NCBI GenBank assembly: GCA_947307255.1
Contig: CAMZIO010000007.1
Span: 1 to 62,543 of the forward strand
From: an uncultured Clostridia bacterium
GTDB taxonomy: Bacteria > Bacillota > Clostridia > Oscillospirales > Oscillospiraceae
Direction: 5' to 3'
DNA: 62,543 nucleotides
The notes under the pieces: model-generated
What the model was told of the DNA's origin: nothing
The model's input: the letters and a program-made list of their open reading frames with translations, nothing else
Databases searched by the model: none
Made by a program: the position numbers and the translations under genes
Part shown: one piece after another, positions 17,032-26,111 of the stretch
Position numbering within the stretch: the first letter of the stretch is position 1
Layout of the letters: each line of letters opens with the position of its first letter

Positions 17032-17901
17032 ATGCAGCTTGATCAATTGAGTTGGTTTCCCGGCCACATGACCAAGACCCGCCGTATGATTACGGCGGAG
17101 ATCGCCAACATGGACGCCGTGTGCGAGATTCTCGACGCCCGCATCCCTCTGTCCAGCCGCAACCCCGATCTGGACGAACTGACGGCGGGCAAGCCGCGCA
17201 TCGTGGTACTCAACCGTGTCGACCAGGCGGACGGCGCGCAGACCAGACGCTGGGCGGCGTATTTTCGCGCGCGCGGTTACGCGGTGATCGAGGTGGATGC
17301 AAAATCCGGAGCGGGGGTCAAGCAGTTTGCCGGCGCGGTGCGCGCGCTGCTCAAGGATAAGATCGCCGCTTATGAAGCGAAGGGACAGGTCGGGCGTGTG
17401 CTGCGTGTGATGATTCTGGGTATTCCGAACGTGGGAAAATCCACCTTTATCAATAAGGTTTCGGGGAAAAAGAGCGCCAGGGCGGAGGACCGGCCCGGCG
17501 TAACGCGCGGCAAGCAGTGGGTGCCGGTGGACAAAACGCTGGAGCTTTTGGATACGCCGGGCATCCTCTGGCCGAAGTTCGAGGACCCCGAGGTCGGCGT
17601 CCGTCTGGCCTTCACCGGCGCGATCCGCGACGACGTGATCGACACTGAGGAGCTGGCCGTGCGGCTGATGGATTACCTTGGAGAGCATTATCCTGCGACG
17701 CTGACGGAGCGCTATAAAATCACTGTGGAGGCGGGGGACGACGGGTTTTCTCTGCTGAACAAGGCGGGGCGCAAGCGTGGCTTTCTGATTGCCGGCGGCG
17801 AGGTGGATACCGAGCGTATGAGCCGTATTTTACTGGATGAATTCCGCGCTGGCAAGCTGGGACGCTTTACACTGGAACAAGCGCCGGAGGTGTGTGAATG
17901 A
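17032..17901 (+). CDS. rbgA: Ribosome biogenesis GTPase (YlqF)
   Basis: A 289-residue circularly permuted GTPase that acts late in 50S ribosome assembly. The N-terminal QLSWFPGHMTKTRR is a family hallmark. The G motifs occur in permuted order: G4 LNRVDQ (about 63), then G1 GIPNVGKST (about 128), then G3 DTPG (about 179). A C-terminal helical domain follows. Its last 4 bp overlap rnhB (ATGA), so the pair is translationally coupled. Confidence 0.95.
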   Translation: MQLDQLSWFPGHMTKTRRMITAEIANMDAVCEILDARIPLSSRNPDLDELTAGKPRIVVLNRVDQADGAQTRRWAAYFRARGYAVIEVDAKSGAGVKQFAGAVRALLKDKIAAYEAKGQVGRVLRVMILGIPNVGKSTFINKVSGKKSARAEDRPGVTRGKQWVPVDKTLELLDTPGILWPKFEDPEVGVRLAFTGAIRDDVIDTEELAVRLMDYLGEHYPATLTERYKITVEAGDDGFSLLNKAGRKRGFLIAGGEVDTERMSRILLDEFRAGKLGRFTLEQAPEVCE

Positions 17902-18509
17902 GCCTGGATTGCAGCTTTGAGCGTGCGGCGATGGCCGCGGGCTACCGCCGTATCTGCGGCGTGGACGAGGCGGGCGCCGGCCCACTGATGGGCCCGGTGT
18001 ACGCCGCAGCGGTGATCCTGCCGGAGGATTGCGAGATCCCCGGCCTGGACGACTCCAAAAAGCTGACGGAAAAGCGCCGCGAGGCGCTCTTTCCCGTGAT
18101 CTGCGAGACGGCGATCGCCTATGCCGTCGCCTTTGCGACGGAGCAGGAGATCGACGAAATCAACATTCTCAACGCCCGTATGCTGGCCATGCAGCGTGCC
18201 ATCGACGCGCTTTCCGTCAAGGCGGACTTTGCCCTCATCGACGGCAACCGAAACGGCGGTATCCTGCTGCCCAATCAGACCGTCGTGCACGGCGACGCCA
18301 GGAGTATGAGCATTGCGGCGGCCTCCGTGCTGGCAAAGGTCAGCCGGGACCGCTTCGTGGTGGACGTGCTGGATAAGCAGTATCCGCAGTATGCCTTTGC
18401 CAAGCACAAGGGCTATGGGACGAAGCTGCACTACCAGATGCTGGACGCCTACGGTCCCAGTCCCGTGCACCGCAAGAGCTTTTTGAAAAAATGGGAGGCA
18501 AATCAATGA
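17898..18509 (+). CDS. rnhB: Ribonuclease HII
   Basis: A 203-residue nuclease that cuts RNA in RNA-DNA hybrids and at single embedded ribonucleotides. The active-site DE pair is in CGVDEAGAGPLMGPV (about 23-24), a further Asp in GLDDSKKL, and the late motif KHKGYGTKLHYQML with PSPVHRKSF is type 2 specific. It starts inside the rbgA stop and ends inside the yraN start. Confidence 0.95.
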   Translation: MSLDCSFERAAMAAGYRRICGVDEAGAGPLMGPVYAAAVILPEDCEIPGLDDSKKLTEKRREALFPVICETAIAYAVAFATEQEIDEINILNARMLAMQRAIDALSVKADFALIDGNRNGGILLPNQTVVHGDARSMSIAAASVLAKVSRDRFVVDVLDKQYPQYAFAKHKGYGTKLHYQMLDAYGPSPVHRKSFLKKWEANQ

Positions 18510-18865
18510 GTGCGCCAAATCGCGGCGCCTGGGGAGAAGCGCAGGTGGCGGCGTATCTCCGCCGCCGCGGCTATGCGATCGTTGCATCGAACTACCGCTG
18601 CCGCTTCGGAGAGATTGACGTCATCGCGCGCGACGGCAAGACGCTCTGCTTCGTGGAGGTCAAGCTGCGCAGCGAGGTGCGCCATGGTCTCCCGCGGGAG
18701 TTTGTTACTGCGCGTAAGCAGGAGAAGCTGCGCACGACGGCGGAATACTATCTCAGCGCGCACGAGCTGGACGTGCCCGTGCGCTTTGACGTGGCGGAGG
18801 TTTACGCCGATCAGGGGAACCAAACTGCCGCGCCGCGCATCGAATATATCGAGAACGCTTTTTAG
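18506..18865 (+). CDS. yraN: YraN/UPF0102 nuclease-fold protein
   Basis: A 119-residue protein with a small restriction-endonuclease-like fold. The family pattern GEIDVIARD (about 34-42) followed by FVEVKLRS (about 48-55) gives the E-x-D...E-x-K nuclease signature. Its cellular role is unproven; relatives are linked to recombination or repair. The ATG at 18506 overlaps the rnhB stop (ATGA) with GGGAGG upstream. The rbgA-rnhB-yraN order is common in Bacillota. Confidence 0.9.
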   Translation: MSAPNRGAWGEAQVAAYLRRRGYAIVASNYRCRFGEIDVIARDGKTLCFVEVKLRSEVRHGLPREFVTARKQEKLRTTAEYYLSAHELDVPVRFDVAEVYADQGNQTAAPRIEYIENAF

Positions 18866-18875
18866 GAGGGCTGCT

Positions 18876-19808
18876 ATGGCGATTCCGCTTTTTGACGCGC
18901 ATTGCGACACTGTCAGCTGGTGTGAAAAGCTCGGCTGGTCCCTGCGCGAGAGTGAGGGGCATCTGGACCTCAAGCGGCTGAGCGCTTATGAAAAGGCCGC
19001 GCAGGTGTTTGCCATCTTTCACAATCTGGCGAAGGCGCCGGCGGACGGGATGTTTGCCGAGGCAAAACGCCAGCAGGCGGTTTTTGCGCGGGAGATGGCG
19101 AGAAACGGCGATCTGACCGCTCCGTGCCGCAGCGCGGCGGAGATCCGCCAGGCCAACGCTGCGGGCAAGGTCGCAGCGCTGCTCTCCTGCGAAGGCAGCG
19201 AGCTGCTCAACTGTGATCCGGCGAATATTGAATGGGCAAAACGAGTCGGTGTAAAGTCAATCAACCTTACGTGGAACCACGCGAATCTGATCGCCGGCTC
19301 GCACTGCGCGCAGCCGGACCGGGGGCTCAACGATCTGGGCCGCGCCTTCGTGCACAGCGCGCAGGAGGCGGGGATCCTTATCGACGTGTCGCATTGCTCC
19401 GATCCCGCGTTCTGGGATCTGATGCAGATTACGCAAAAACCGGTGATCGCCTCGCATTCCAACGCTCGCGCCGTTTGCGCGCATACGCGCAACCTGACGG
19501 ACGATATGTTCCGTGCGATCGTGGAAACCGGCGGCGTCGTGGGGCTGAACGTTTACGTGCCCTTCGTTGCAAAGGGAGAGTCGGCCGGTATAGACGATCT
19601 CGTGCGCCACGTGGAGCATTTTCTCTCGCTTGGCGGGGAGAAGAGTCTGGGCCTTGGCGCCGACCTGGACGGGTGCAGCAGCCTTGCCGGCGGATTGCGC
19701 GGCGTGCAGGATATGACGGTGATTTGGGACGCGCTTGCGCAGCGCGGTTATCCGGACGCGCTGCTGCGGGACGTTTTTTATTACAATTTTCTGCGTGTTT
19801 TTGACTAA
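18876..19808 (+). CDS. M19-family dipeptidase (renal dipeptidase-like)
   Basis: A 310-residue zinc dipeptidase. The first metal site is DAHCDT (about residues 7-12), the bridging glutamate is in LLSCEGSE, and the later histidines are in IDVSHCSDP and VIASHSNARAVCAH. The closing GLGADLDG supplies the substrate-side aspartate. The protein has no signal peptide, so it acts in the cytoplasm despite the family name membrane dipeptidase. The ribosome site AGGAGG precedes the ATG. It lies 10 bp after yraN and 15 bp before aroC. Confidence 0.92.
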   Translation: MAIPLFDAHCDTVSWCEKLGWSLRESEGHLDLKRLSAYEKAAQVFAIFHNLAKAPADGMFAEAKRQQAVFAREMARNGDLTAPCRSAAEIRQANAAGKVAALLSCEGSELLNCDPANIEWAKRVGVKSINLTWNHANLIAGSHCAQPDRGLNDLGRAFVHSAQEAGILIDVSHCSDPAFWDLMQITQKPVIASHSNARAVCAHTRNLTDDMFRAIVETGGVVGLNVYVPFVAKGESAGIDDLVRHVEHFLSLGGEKSLGLGADLDGCSSLAGGLRGVQDMTVIWDALAQRGYPDALLRDVFYYNFLRVFD

Positions 19809-19823
19809 GAGGAGGGGGAAGCG

Positions 19824-20897
19824 ATGGGCAGCGGCTACGGGGAAAACGTCCGCATCAGTATTTTCGGCCAGTCGCATTCCGCTGCGATCGGCGTAACGAT
19901 CGACGGCCTTCCGGCCGGGGAGACGCTTGATCTGGCGCAATTGCAGCGTTTTTTGAATCGGCGTGCGCCGGGGGGAAAAGAATACGCCACGGCCCGCCGC
20001 GAGTCCGACGTGCCGGAGATTCTCTGCGGCCTGGTTGGCGGACGTACCTGCGGCGCACCGCTGACAGCAATTATCCGCAACGGCGACGCGCAGCCGCAGG
20101 ACTATGCGGCGTTAAAGTCTACGCCGCGCCCCGGCCATGCGGATTTTACCGCGCAGGTGAAGTTTGACGGGGCGCAGGACGCGGCGGGCGGCGGGCATTT
20201 TTCCGGCCGTTTGACCGCGCCGCTTTGCATTGCCGGCGGCATTTGCCTGCAACTGCTTGCGCGCGAGGGGATCCGCATGATTTCCCGTATCGCGTCCATC
20301 GGCGGCGTTTCTGACGCGGGTGAGCTGACGGAATCCACGGCGGACAAGCCGTTTCCCGTGGTCAGCGATGCGCGGGGTGAGCAGATGCGCGCGGCGATTG
20401 CCGCAGCGCGTGCGGAGGGAGACTCCGTGGGCGGTGTGATTGAATGCGCGGTGCTCGGCGCGCCCGCTGGGCTGGGCGAGCCGATGTTTGGCGGGATGGA
20501 GAACCGCATTGCCGCCATCGTGTTCGGTATCCCGGCGGTCAAGGGGATCGAATTCGGCGCAGGCTTTGCCGCCGCCGCGATGCGCGGCAGCGAAAACAAC
20601 GACGCCTTTGCCCTGCAGGACGGCCGCGTCGTAACAAAGACCAACCACTGCGGCGGCATTCTCGGGGGGATCACCACGGGTATGCCGATCCGTTTCTGCA
20701 CGGCGATCAAGCCGACGCCCTCCATCGCGCATGAGCAGGAGAGTGTGGACCTTGATACGATGCAGAACGTGAAGCTCCGCGTCGGCGGGCGGCATGATCC
20801 CTGCATCGTGCCGCGGGCTGTGCCCTGCGTCGAGGCTGCGGCGGCAATCGCCGTGTACGACGCGCTGCTCGCACGCAGGCGGGAAGTGAGGAAATGA
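19824..20897 (+). CDS. aroC: Chorismate synthase
   Basis: A 357-residue flavoenzyme that makes chorismate from EPSP, the last shared aromatic step. The start GSGYGENVRISIFGQSHS holds the first conserved histidine. Other signatures are RRAPGGKEYATARRESD, RPGHADFT, GGGHFSGRLTAP and the FMN-region SENNDAF with NHCGGILGGITTGMPI. It begins a three-gene aromatic block with chorismate mutase 1 bp downstream. Confidence 0.96.
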   Translation: MGSGYGENVRISIFGQSHSAAIGVTIDGLPAGETLDLAQLQRFLNRRAPGGKEYATARRESDVPEILCGLVGGRTCGAPLTAIIRNGDAQPQDYAALKSTPRPGHADFTAQVKFDGAQDAAGGGHFSGRLTAPLCIAGGICLQLLAREGIRMISRIASIGGVSDAGELTESTADKPFPVVSDARGEQMRAAIAAARAEGDSVGGVIECAVLGAPAGLGEPMFGGMENRIAAIVFGIPAVKGIEFGAGFAAAAMRGSENNDAFALQDGRVVTKTNHCGGILGGITTGMPIRFCTAIKPTPSIAHEQESVDLDTMQNVKLRVGGRHDPCIVPRAVPCVEAAAAIAVYDALLARRREVRK

Positions 20898-20898
20898 G

Positions 20899-21180
20899 AT
20901 GGAGCTGAAGGACTATCGTGCACAAATCGACCGCATTGACGCGGAGATGATCCGCCTGTTTGCCGAGCGGATGGAGCTTTCCGCACGGATTGCAGCCTAT
21001 AAAAAGGCGCACGGCCTCGCCGTGCAGGACCCACTGCGCGAGCAGGAGAAGCTGTACGCCGTGAGGAAAGGATTGCCTGCGCCGCTGCAGGAATACGGCG
21101 CACGGTGGTATGAGCAGCTCTTTGCGATCAGCCGCCGTTATCAGCGTGCGCTTCTGGACGGAAACGGCGGGGTGGAGTGA
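20899..21180 (+). CDS. Chorismate mutase, AroQ type
   Basis: A 93-residue monofunctional chorismate mutase that converts chorismate to prephenate. The helix LKDYRAQIDRIDAEMIRLFA, the arginine/lysine pair in ARIAAYKKAHG and the DPLREQEKL helix match the AroQ fold. There is no prephenate dehydratase or dehydrogenase domain. It starts 1 bp after the aroC stop and its own stop overlaps the next start (TGATG). Confidence 0.9.
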   Translation: MELKDYRAQIDRIDAEMIRLFAERMELSARIAAYKKAHGLAVQDPLREQEKLYAVRKGLPAPLQEYGARWYEQLFAISRRYQRALLDGNGGVE

Positions 21181-22427
21181 TGCTGCGCTGCGGTTTGCTC
21201 GGAGAGAAGCTGGGACACAGCTATTCGCCCGCGATCCACGCGCGCCTGGGGGATTATTCCTACCAGCTGTTTGCCTGCCCGCGGGAGGATTTGGCGCGCT
21301 TTCTGCAAAGCGGGGAATTTGACGGTCTCAACGTCACGATCCCCTATAAGAAAGCGGTGATTCCGTACTGCGCGGCGCTTTCGGACGCGGCGAGGGCCGT
21401 CGGCAGCGTGAATACGATCGTCCGATGCGCGGACGGTACGCTTTACGGCGACAATACGGACGTGTTCGGCTTTCGGTATATGCTGCGCCGCAACGGTGTT
21501 TCGGTGTGCGGAGCGAAGGCGCTCGTGCTCGGCAGCGGGGGCGCCGCTGCCGCGGTGTGCGCCGTGCTGCGCGCGGAAGGCGCACGGGAGGTGCGCGTGA
21601 TCTCCCGTACAGGCGCGGACAACTATTCCAACCTTGATCGCCACGCGGATGCGGAGGTGATCGTCAACGCAACACCCGTGGGGATGTACCCGAATAACGG
21701 CGCATCTCCCGTAGATTTGCAGCGTTTCCCTAAGCTGGCGCTGGTGTTGGACGTGATCTACAACCCCGCGCGCACCGTGCTGCTGATGCAGGCAGAGGAA
21801 CTGGGCATTCCGAACCTGGGCGGATTGCATATGCTCGTCGCGCAGGCCAAGCGCAGCAGTGAAATCTTTACCGGCACGGTGATCGACGACGCGCGGATCG
21901 ACGAGATCGAATCCGCGCTTTCTCGCAGGATGCGGAACATCATTCTCATCGGCATGCCGGGCAGCGGCAAGAGCACACTGGCGCGCCAGTTGGGCTGGGC
22001 GCTGGGGCGTGAAGTTCTGGATGCCGATCGGTGCGTCGAGCACGCCGTCGGTATGCCGATCCCGGAGTTTTTCGCGCGATACGGGGAGGAGGCGTTCCGC
22101 CGGCAGGAGACGGCGGTGCTGTGCGAGCTTGGCAAGCGCTCCGGCGCGGTGATCGCTACCGGCGGCGGCTGCGTAACACGGGCAGAAAACTACGCCCTGC
22201 TGCACCAGAACGGGACGATCCTCTGGCTGCGCCGCGCACTGGATGCGCTGAGCGTCGAGGGACGTCCGCTCTCGCAGCGCGGCTCGTTGGAGGAGATGTA
22301 TGTCGCGCGCGCGCCGCTTTATGCGCACTTTGCCGACGCTGCGGTGGATAACGACGGGACCGTTGACCAAACGCTCCGGCGCGCGCTGGACGTGCTGGGG
22401 CTGCGCGGCGCACACGAGAACGATTAG
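21180..22427 (+). CDS. aroEK: Fused shikimate dehydrogenase-shikimate kinase
   Basis: A 415-residue bifunctional protein. Residues 1 to about 250 are shikimate dehydrogenase: GEKLGHSYSPAIH (substrate serines), VTIPYKKAVIPY with the catalytic lysine, GDNTDVFG with the aspartate, and the nucleotide loop LGSGGAAAA. Residues about 257-415 are shikimate kinase: P-loop GMPGSGKST, the Asp in LDADRCVE, and GGGC in the substrate site. The enzymes catalyse consecutive steps, so the fusion may channel shikimate. A GTG three bases upstream is a possible alternative start; I prefer the ATG at 21180, overlapping the mutase stop. The kinase half is near normal length. Confidence 0.93.
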   Translation: MLRCGLLGEKLGHSYSPAIHARLGDYSYQLFACPREDLARFLQSGEFDGLNVTIPYKKAVIPYCAALSDAARAVGSVNTIVRCADGTLYGDNTDVFGFRYMLRRNGVSVCGAKALVLGSGGAAAAVCAVLRAEGAREVRVISRTGADNYSNLDRHADAEVIVNATPVGMYPNNGASPVDLQRFPKLALVLDVIYNPARTVLLMQAEELGIPNLGGLHMLVAQAKRSSEIFTGTVIDDARIDEIESALSRRMRNIILIGMPGSGKSTLARQLGWALGREVLDADRCVEHAVGMPIPEFFARYGEEAFRRQETAVLCELGKRSGAVIATGGGCVTRAENYALLHQNGTILWLRRALDALSVEGRPLSQRGSLEEMYVARAPLYAHFADAAVDNDGTVDQTLRRALDVLGLRGAHEND

Positions 22428-22436
22428 GAGGACGAG

Positions 22437-23747
22437 ATGGATCGAAGCAAATTCGTAACGCCGGAACAGGCGGCGCGCGCCGTGCAATCGGGCGACTGGG
22501 TGGATTACGGCTTTGGCGCCGGCTTTCCCGAGCTGATGGACCGCGCGCTTGCCGCGCGTAAGGGCGAGGTGCACGACGTCAAGATTCGCGGCGGATTGGT
22601 AATCCGTCCGCGCATTGAGGTCGTCGAGAGCGACCCCGAACGGGAGAGCTTTTCCTATTACAGCTGGCACATCGGTGATTACGAGCGCAAGCTGCAAAGC
22701 CGGGGGCTCGTAAAATTCCTGCCGGTGATCCTGCGCTCGCTTCCGGAGCTGTACCGTCGGCACATCCGCGTGGACGTGGCCTTCGTGCCGGTATCAAAGC
22801 CGGATGCGCAGGGCTATTGCGGGCTGGGAATTTCCAACTACACCTGGCGCACGATCATCGAGAGCGCGCGCACCGTGGTCTTTGAGATCAACGAGCGCTA
22901 TCCCACGCTGCAGGGCGTGGACGGCTCGCACCGCGTGCATCTTTCACAGGCGGATTACGTCGTCGAGGGGGAGCATGAGCCGCTGCCGACCCGCTCGTAT
23001 AAGGAGGCAACGGAGCTTGACCGCCAGATTGCCTCCCTTGTGCTGCGTGAGATCCCGGACGGCGCGGTGCTGTCGCTGGGCGTGGGCGGCGTGCCGTTCA
23101 CGGTGGCCAGCATGATCGCGCAGTCCGACCTGAAGGACCTCGGCTGCCACACCGGTACCATCAGCGACGCTTTTTTGACGCTTTACGAGGCGGGCAAGCT
23201 GACCAATGCCAGCAAGGAGTTTGACCGTGGGCTTTGCACCTGGAATCTGTGCATGGGCTCGCAGGAGCTGTACGATTGGATCGGGGAGAATCCGGGGCTT
23301 TTCCATCCGGACGATCTGGACTACGTACACGATCCTTACCGCATCGGCACGATGCGAAACGTCATCAGCATCAACGGCGGCGTGCAGTTGGATCTGATGG
23401 GGCAGGAGAATGCGGAATCTGCCGGTACGCGGCAGTTGTCCGGTATCGGCGGTCAGCTGGACTTCTTGGAGGGTGCGTTCCGCTCTCCGGGAGGTAAGGG
23501 CTTTATCTGCATTCACGCCGCCCGCACGGCGAAGGACGGTACGCTTCAATCCAACATCGTCCCCTGTATTCCCGCCGGGAGCACGGTATCCGCGCCGCGC
23601 ACGATGACGCAGTACGTCGCCACGGAATACGGCGTCGCCAGGCTGACAGGGCTTACGCTGCGCGAGCGGGCGGAGGCGATGATCCAAATTGCGCACCCGG
23701 CCTTCCGGGAGGAGCTTGCACGTTATGCGCGGGAGAATTTCCAATAA
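22437..23747 (+). CDS. Butyryl-CoA:acetate CoA-transferase-family protein
   Basis: A 436-residue member of the acetyl-CoA hydrolase/4-hydroxybutyrate CoA-transferase family. The start AVQSGDWVDYGF and the catalytic region GQENAESAG followed by GIGGQLDF align well, from memory, with gut butyryl-CoA:acetate CoA-transferases; the glutamate in NAES should form the CoA thioester. TEYGVARLTGLTLRERAEAMI near the end is also a family mark. Such enzymes exchange CoA between acyl-CoA and acetate in butyrate fermentation. 4-hydroxybutyrate or other acyl chains remain possible. It lies 9 bp after the aromatic genes, to which it has no clear metabolic link. Confidence 0.85.
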   Translation: MDRSKFVTPEQAARAVQSGDWVDYGFGAGFPELMDRALAARKGEVHDVKIRGGLVIRPRIEVVESDPERESFSYYSWHIGDYERKLQSRGLVKFLPVILRSLPELYRRHIRVDVAFVPVSKPDAQGYCGLGISNYTWRTIIESARTVVFEINERYPTLQGVDGSHRVHLSQADYVVEGEHEPLPTRSYKEATELDRQIASLVLREIPDGAVLSLGVGGVPFTVASMIAQSDLKDLGCHTGTISDAFLTLYEAGKLTNASKEFDRGLCTWNLCMGSQELYDWIGENPGLFHPDDLDYVHDPYRIGTMRNVISINGGVQLDLMGQENAESAGTRQLSGIGGQLDFLEGAFRSPGGKGFICIHAARTAKDGTLQSNIVPCIPAGSTVSAPRTMTQYVATEYGVARLTGLTLRERAEAMIQIAHPAFREELARYARENFQ

Positions 23748-23770
23748 GAGAGTCAAAACGGAGGAATGAA

Positions 23771-24268
23771 ATGAAGAAGCTGCTGATCCAACAACGGGCC
23801 TTTTCCTGGCGGGATCGTTTTCACATCATGCAGGAGGACGGGACGGAGCTCTACTATGCCGAGGGGGAGATTTTTACCTTCGGCAAGAAGCTGCACGTGT
23901 ACGATCGAAACAACGACGAGCGCGTCTACGTCGAGCAGAAGATTTTTTCCTTCCTGCCGCGCTACTACGCCTTTGTCGACGGCAAGCCGGTCGCGGAGGT
24001 GGTGCGGGAGTTTACCTTCTTCCGCCCGCGCTATCGGATTGACGGGCTTGACTGGGAGGTGCACGGCAACTTTCTGGAGCATGAATATGAGATCTGGCGC
24101 GGTGAGAAGATTATCGCCGTGGTGAAAAAGGCGTGGCTGACCTGGGGCGATTTTTACGAACTGGAGATTGCCAACGACGATGATGAGCTCTCCGCACTTG
24201 CCGTGCTGCTGTGTATCGATAGCGCCGTTTCGCAGTCCAACGCCAACGTGAGCGTATCGCTGAATTGA
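23771..24268 (+). CDS. LURP-one-related (LOR/YxjI) family protein
   Basis: A 165-residue single-domain protein. The alternating beta pattern, MKKLLIQQRAFSWRDRFHI, then AEGEIFTFGKKLHVYD and a final helix before the last strand, matches the LOR fold (DUF567), a beta barrel around one helix similar to Tubby domains. The function is unknown in bacteria. It lies in the same run as the CoA-transferase and VanW genes, 23 bp after the former and 13 bp before the latter. Confidence 0.8.
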   Translation: MKKLLIQQRAFSWRDRFHIMQEDGTELYYAEGEIFTFGKKLHVYDRNNDERVYVEQKIFSFLPRYYAFVDGKPVAEVVREFTFFRPRYRIDGLDWEVHGNFLEHEYEIWRGEKIIAVVKKAWLTWGDFYELEIANDDDELSALAVLLCIDSAVSQSNANVSVSLN

Positions 24269-24281
24269 AAACGGCAGAGAG

Positions 24282-25109
24282 ATGAAGCGAAAGCTGTTTT
24301 GCGAGATCTCGCCTCTGACCTATCGCATTTCCGAGGAAAAGGGAATTGCACTGCGCAAATGCCGGGATGCGCTCTCCGGCGTGCGCTTTTCCGGCGAGAA
24401 GTCGGACGAGCCGCTGCCGTATCTGATCTGCGCGCATCGTTCGCTGATCCGGCGAAAGCTGGGCAACACCAATCTGGAGCTGCAGGAGAATAAGGCGGTC
24501 AACCTTGCCATTGCCGCGCCGAAGGTCAGCGGTGTGCTGATCCGGCCGGGGGAGACGTTCTCGTTCTGGCATCTGGTGGGTCGGGTAAACGCTGCACGGG
24601 GATACCGCGAGGGGCTGACGATCACCGCCGCAGGCCCGTCGCGCGGGATCGGCGGCGGGATGTGCCAGTTTACCAATCTGATTCATTGGATGGTGCTGCA
24701 TACGCCGCTGGAGATCGTGGAAAAGCACCACCACGCCCAGGACCTGTTTCCCGACTATCAACGTCAGACACCCTTCGGCACCGGCACGTCGATCGTCTAC
24801 AACTACCTTGACTATCGCTTTCAAAATCCGACGGATCAGACGTATCAGCTGGTGGTTTATACCGATGAAGTCTACCTCAACGGCGAGATTCGCGCCACCG
24901 CGCCGCTGCCCTACAAGGTGCATCTGCATACGCGCGGCGAGCACTTTGTCCGCGAAGCGGACGGCGTTTACCGCTGCGGCGAGGTCGTGCGCACGGTAAA
25001 CGACAGGCGCACGGGCAACGTGCTGCGGGAGGACGTGATTCAACGCAACCATGCCCGCGTGTGCTACGACACGGAAGGCTTGAGCGTAACAGACGAAGAA
25101 AAGCCCTGA
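24282..25109 (+). CDS. VanW-family protein
   Basis: A 275-residue protein of the VanW family, first seen as an accessory gene in some vancomycin clusters. The conserved core is visible: GVLIRPGETFSFWHLVG (about 85-101), GIGGGMCQFTNLIHW (about 125-139) and the HHH segment of EKHHHAQDLFPDY. Relatives are thought to act near peptidoglycan, but the biochemical role is not known. No van resistance genes accompany it, so it should not be read as glycopeptide resistance. It is the last gene of the long rightward cluster; its stop codon lies inside the terminator stem. Confidence 0.88.
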   Translation: MKRKLFCEISPLTYRISEEKGIALRKCRDALSGVRFSGEKSDEPLPYLICAHRSLIRRKLGNTNLELQENKAVNLAIAAPKVSGVLIRPGETFSFWHLVGRVNAARGYREGLTITAAGPSRGIGGGMCQFTNLIHWMVLHTPLEIVEKHHHAQDLFPDYQRQTPFGTGTSIVYNYLDYRFQNPTDQTYQLVVYTDEVYLNGEIRATAPLPYKVHLHTRGEHFVREADGVYRCGEVVRTVNDRRTGNVLREDVIQRNHARVCYDTEGLSVTDEEKP

Positions 25110-25132
25110 AACGAACGCGTTTCAGGGCTTTT
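25100..25132 (+). terminator. Terminator of the lepB-vanW cluster
   Basis: A 14-15-bp stem (AAAGCCCTGAAACG/CGTTTCAGGGCTTT) with a 4-nt loop and a T-run. It closes the eleven-gene run. Confidence 0.9.
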
Positions 25133-25160
25133 ACGATCATAGAGACCGTGGCTGCGAAGA

Positions 25161-25817
25161 CTATTCGATCTCCCAGATAAAAGCTGCGTCGTCGCTGACG
25201 GAGATCGTATTCGGCGTGAAGTCCAGGGAAGCCATCGCTGGTACGGCGCCGCCTCTGGCCTTGGTCAGCATGACGTTCGACTCGGAATAAAAGCTGCGGT
25301 CATTCCACTGATAGCTGATGTTGATCAGCCGGCCCAGTCTGACGCCGGAGGCTGCGCAGAGCGTCTGTGCCTTGCGGCGCGCATCTGCAGATGCGGCGGC
25401 GAGCAGCGAATCCTTCACCGCCTCCTGATCGCGCACGGTGAACTGCACGGAAAACTCCGGCTTGGCACTGCAGGCGGCCAGCGCCTGCAGCGTCCTGCCC
25501 AGGCGCTCCTGTGTAAGCGGGAAGGCGACCTTGAGCGCATGGCGGCACTCGTATCCGGCAAAGACCTGCCGATAGACGCCGCGCGTATCCTGCTCGCTTT
25601 CAAAAACGGGATCGACGCGAAAGTCCACGGTCTTCACGTCCTCCTTGGAGAATCCGGCGCCATGGAACGCGGCTATCAGCGCGTCCAGCGCCGCGCCTGC
25701 CAACTCCAGCACCTGTTGGTAATCCATGGATTTTACGCTGATCGTTGCCGGAAGCTCCACCCAGTCCGGCTTCAGCTCGGCAATGCCGTGCCCGCGGATG
25801 AGAATCGTTCGGTTCAT
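25161..25817 (-). CDS. SIMPL domain protein (DUF541)
   Basis: A 218-residue single-domain protein. The opening strand RTILIRGHGIAELKPDWVEL and the segment VKTVDFRVDPVFE followed by YECRHALKV are the usual SIMPL pattern. The later ADARRKAQTLCAASGVRLG is also conserved. Relatives include periplasmic or surface proteins of unclear role. No signal peptide is visible, so this copy may be cytoplasmic. The ATG at 25817 follows AGAGGAGG; an extended upstream frame is not supported. It is monocistronic. Confidence 0.85.
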   Translation of the reverse strand: MNRTILIRGHGIAELKPDWVELPATISVKSMDYQQVLELAGAALDALIAAFHGAGFSKEDVKTVDFRVDPVFESEQDTRGVYRQVFAGYECRHALKVAFPLTQERLGRTLQALAACSAKPEFSVQFTVRDQEAVKDSLLAAASADARRKAQTLCAASGVRLGRLINISYQWNDRSFYSESNVMLTKARGGAVPAMASLDFTPNTISVSDDAAFIWEIE

Positions 25818-25985
25818 AAGCGTACCTCCTCTTCTGCGGCGTGCGGACGATTGCCGCCGCGCCGAAATGGTTGTCTTTATCATACGCCGGATCACGACAG
25901 AATGCAAGCGTGCGTCAGACGCTGTGCAGCGTTTTTGCCGCCGGGCGGCCAAACGCAAAAAATTCGATAAAAAGGGAAAAAAGAC

Positions 25986-26014
25986 TTGACAGCCACCGCA
26001 CACCGTGCTATACT
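25986..26014 (+). promoter_or_regulatory. Promoter of tRNA-Ala
   Basis: TTGACA (25986-25991), 17 bp, TATACT (26009-26014) with an extended TGC before the -10. The tRNA begins 22 bp downstream. Confidence 0.85.
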
Positions 26015-26035
26015 TTCCATTGTTCCGAGCGAATT

Positions 26036-26111
26036 GGGGGTTTAGCTCAGCTGGGAGAGCGCTTGACTGGCAGTCAAGAGGTCAGCGGTTCGATCCCGCT
26101 AATCTCCACCA
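26036..26111 (+). tRNA. tRNA-Ala (anticodon GGC)
   Basis: A complete cloverleaf. The acceptor GGGGGTT pairs with AATCTCC with two G-U pairs. The anticodon stem is CTTGA/TCAAG with loop CTGGCAG, giving anticodon GGC. The T arm holds TTCGATC and CCA is encoded. Its own promoter and terminator surround it. Confidence 0.95.

Noticed and set aside
24282..25109. VanW protein as a vancomycin resistance marker
   Set aside because: No vanA/B ligase, vanH, vanX or vanRS genes lie nearby. VanW proteins are common in susceptible Clostridia.
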